A stretch of DNA of 22,695 bases from positions 1 through 22,695 of the forward strand of contig JANXLW010000282.1 in NCBI GenBank assembly GCA_025354965.1, in the 5' to 3' direction. Shown one piece after another: positions 21,129 through 22,695 of this stretch. The DNA comes from Betaproteobacteria bacterium (GTDB taxonomy: Bacteria; Pseudomonadota; Gammaproteobacteria; Burkholderiales; Burkholderiaceae_C). The translations under genes and the position numbers were made by a program. The first letter of the stretch is position 1. Each line of letters opens with the position of its first letter. The notes beneath the pieces are model-generated. The model was not told the DNA's origin. It saw only the letters and a list, made by a program, of their open reading frames with translations, and did not search any database.

Positions 21129-21950
21129 ATGCCTCAATTTGCTGCCAATTTGTCCATGCTCTACCCCGAGATCGATTTTCTGGACCGTTTTGCGGCTGCC
21201 GCACAAGACGGTTTCAAGGCCGTCGAATATCTTTTTCCTTACGCCTACGAGAGCCGTGAAATCGCAGCGCGTCTCACCGCCCACAACCTGCAGCAGGTGC
21301 TGTTCAATGCGCCGCCTGGCGACTGGCAGGCGGGCGAGCGTGGTCTGGCCTGTCTGCCCGGACGCGAAGCGGAGTTTCAAAGCGGCATCCGGCAGGCACT
21401 CGACTATGCGGCTGCCCTGCATTGCCCGCGAATTCACGTCATGGCCGGGCTGCAGCCAGCCAGCAGCCAGCGGCAAACGCACCACATTACTTATGTCGAG
21501 CAGCTGCGCTGGGCGGCGCTGGAGGCAGCCAAACAAGGCATTGATGTGCTGATCGAGCCGATCAACACACGCGACATTCCACGCTTTTTTCTGAACCGGC
21601 AAGACCATGCGCATGAGGTGGTCGCGGCTGTCGGCGCGTCCAACCTCAAGGTGCAAATGGACTTGTACCACTGCCAGATCGCAGAAGGTGACGTGGCGAT
21701 GAAACTGCGCCAATACCTGCCAACCGGGCGCGTCGGCCACATTCAGATCGCCGGGGTGCCCCAACGCCACGAACCGGACACCGGCGAGCTTAACTACCCT
21801 TATCTTTTCTCCCTGCTAGACGATCTGGGCTATGCCGGTTGGGTCGGTTGTGAGTACCGACCGGCGAGAGGCATGCAATCAGGTGGCACCTCCGCCGGAC
21901 TGGACTGGCGCACGCCTTACCCGCAGGGTGTTTTCTCAAATGGTAGCTGA
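21129..21950 (+). CDS. otnI: 2-oxo-tetronate isomerase (hydroxypyruvate isomerase-like)
   Basis: This is a 273-aa TIM-barrel sugar isomerase of the xylose isomerase-like family. The start MPQFAANLSMLYPEIDFLDR is canonical for hydroxypyruvate isomerase-type proteins. The metal/catalytic residues lie in VLIEPINTRDIP (Glu), VQMDLYHCQIAEG (Asp and His) and VGCEYRPARG (Glu). In the sugar-acid pathway OtnI moves the keto group from C2 to C3 of oxo-tetronate so that OtnK can act. Hydroxypyruvate isomerase (Hyi) is the main alternative, and the operon context favours OtnI. ATG 21129 is preferred. A GTG at 21120 overlapping the otnC stop is possible, as neither has a clear ribosome site and coupling is likely. 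Confidence 0.88.
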   Translation: MPQFAANLSMLYPEIDFLDRFAAAAQDGFKAVEYLFPYAYESREIAARLTAHNLQQVLFNAPPGDWQAGERGLACLPGREAEFQSGIRQALDYAAALHCPRIHVMAGLQPASSQRQTHHITYVEQLRWAALEAAKQGIDVLIEPINTRDIPRFFLNRQDHAHEVVAAVGASNLKVQMDLYHCQIAEGDVAMKLRQYLPTGRVGHIQIAGVPQRHEPDTGELNYPYLFSLLDDLGYAGWVGCEYRPARGMQSGGTSAGLDWRTPYPQGVFSNGS

Positions 21951-22009
21951 GCCATGGCCCCTCTTCACTGGTTGATGCTGATGACATCCTGAATTTTTCA
22001 TGGTACAAA

Positions 22010-22033
22010 GAATTGGGTATAAAAACACAATTC
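22010..22033. promoter_or_regulatory. Promoter-like TATAAA box flanked by an inverted repeat before the ABC transporter gene
   Basis: TATAAA at 22018-22023 is a good -10 element about 20 nt before the ATPase start. It lies inside a GAATTG (22010-22015) / CAATTC (22028-22033) inverted repeat with a 12-nt spacer, an arrangement that suits a repressor operator. The -35 box is poor, so activator dependence is possible. Confidence 0.4.
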
Positions 22034-22043
22034 CCAGGAGACC

Positions 22044-22695
22044 ATGGCTACCGTTCAAATCAGAGGTGTCGAAAAGTATTTCGGCGCAACCCATATCATT
22101 CGCGGCGTAAACATCGACATTGAAGACGGCCAGTTCGCCGTGCTGGTCGGGCCATCGGGTTGCGGCAAATCCACCTTGCTGCGCATGATTGCGGGCCTGG
22201 AAGAAATTGGCGGCGGCGAAATCCTGATCGGCGGCAAAGTGGTGAACAAGATGATGCCCAAGGAGCGCGACATCGCCATGGTGTTCCAGAACTACGCGCT
22301 GTACCCCCACATGACGGTGCGCGACAACCTGGCCTTTAGCCTGATGCTGGCGAAACAGCCCAAGACGTTGGCCGACGAACGGGTCATGAAGGCTGCCGAC
22401 ATCCTGGGACTGGTCGATCTGCTCGATCGCTTTCCGCGTCAGTTATCAGGCGGGCAGCGTCAGCGGGTCGCCATGGGACGTGCCATTGTGCGTGATCCGC
22501 AGGTGTTCCTGTTCGATGAACCCCTGTCCAATCTGGACGCCAAGTTGCGGGTGCAGATGCGCACCGAAATCAAGGAGCTGCACCAGCGCCTCAAAACAAC
22601 TTCTGTCTATGTCACGCACGACCAGATCGAGGCCATGACGATGGCCGACAAGATTGTTGTGATGCGCGATGGCATCGTCGAGCAGACCGGTTCAC
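22044..22695 (+). CDS. Sugar-type ABC transporter ATP-binding protein (MalK/UgpC-like), 3' truncated
   Basis: The frame opens at ATG 22044 (MATVQIRGVEKYFGATHIIR) with AGGAG at 22036-22040 and is still open at the window end, so 217 residues are visible. The Walker A motif is GPSGCGKST, the Q-loop VFQNYALYPHMTVRDN, the signature LSGGQRQRVAMGRA, the Walker B VFLFDEPLSNLD and the switch His is in VTHDQIEAMT. These are typical of CUT1-family ATPases that energise carbohydrate or glycerol-phosphate uptake; the C-terminal regulatory OB-fold part is missing from the window. It lies 93 nt after otnI and probably starts a separate unit encoding a transporter for the C4 acid or a related polyol, as the remaining subunits would lie beyond the window. 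Confidence 0.93.
   Translation, partial: MATVQIRGVEKYFGATHIIRGVNIDIEDGQFAVLVGPSGCGKSTLLRMIAGLEEIGGGEILIGGKVVNKMMPKERDIAMVFQNYALYPHMTVRDNLAFSLMLAKQPKTLADERVMKAADILGLVDLLDRFPRQLSGGQRQRVAMGRAIVRDPQVFLFDEPLSNLDAKLRVQMRTEIKELHQRLKTTSVYVTHDQIEAMTMADKIVVMRDGIVEQTGS

Overview
The window reads as a chromosomal segment of a betaproteobacterium, most likely order Burkholderiales (Comamonadaceae/Rhodoferax-like). This is inferred from moderately high GC, dense short-spaced operons, the DUF2147-containing beta-oxidation operon, an MXKDX-repeat protein and a SigF/NrsF pair. No rRNA, tRNA, CRISPR array, insertion sequence or phage gene is visible.

Region 1 (1-7830, + strand) is a fatty acid / acyl-CoA degradation operon. 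It holds the 3' end of an acyl-CoA dehydrogenase, a secreted DUF2147 protein, a FadN-type dehydrogenase/hydratase, a FadA thiolase, an SDR lacking its catalytic Ser and Tyr, a 2-hydroxychromene-2-carboxylate isomerase/kappa-GST-like protein, a crotonase with enoyl-CoA isomerase-type residues, and an HSDL2-like SDR. Together they can run a complete beta-oxidation spiral and process unusual double bonds.

Region 2 (7831-10657) holds two convergently placed Hsp20 chaperones (- strand, with a sigma-32-like promoter), an unknown two-TM membrane protein and a small zinc-ribbon protein preceded by a possible coupled 20-codon leader ORF. It also contains two gene-poor stretches.

Region 3 (10658-13751) is the most distinctive part. 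An ECF sigma factor (SigF-like) and its DUF1109/NrsF membrane anti-sigma factor diverge from a cytochrome b561 gene, a YedY/MsrP-like molybdopterin oxidoreductase gene and a Met/Lys/Asp pentapeptide-repeat gene. Two back-to-back copies of TGTAACCC sit in the divergent intergenic region. Each is followed at 16-nt spacing by CGAA or AGAA, which fits the SigF-type promoter. The rightward -10 element lies inside the annotated sigma ORF, so the start codon is in question.

Region 4 (13807-16855) holds a stand-alone PstS-like binding protein, a CHRD lipoprotein, an unknown secreted protein and a dienelactone hydrolase.

Region 5 (17115-22695, + strand) is a C4 sugar-acid catabolic operon: a tartrate dehydrogenase-like enzyme, then LtnD, OtnK, OtnC and OtnI joined by ATGA-type overlaps. 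It should convert L-threonate to dihydroxyacetone phosphate and CO2. The ATPase of a sugar-type ABC importer follows and runs off the window end.

All function calls come from reading motifs by eye; no database search was run.
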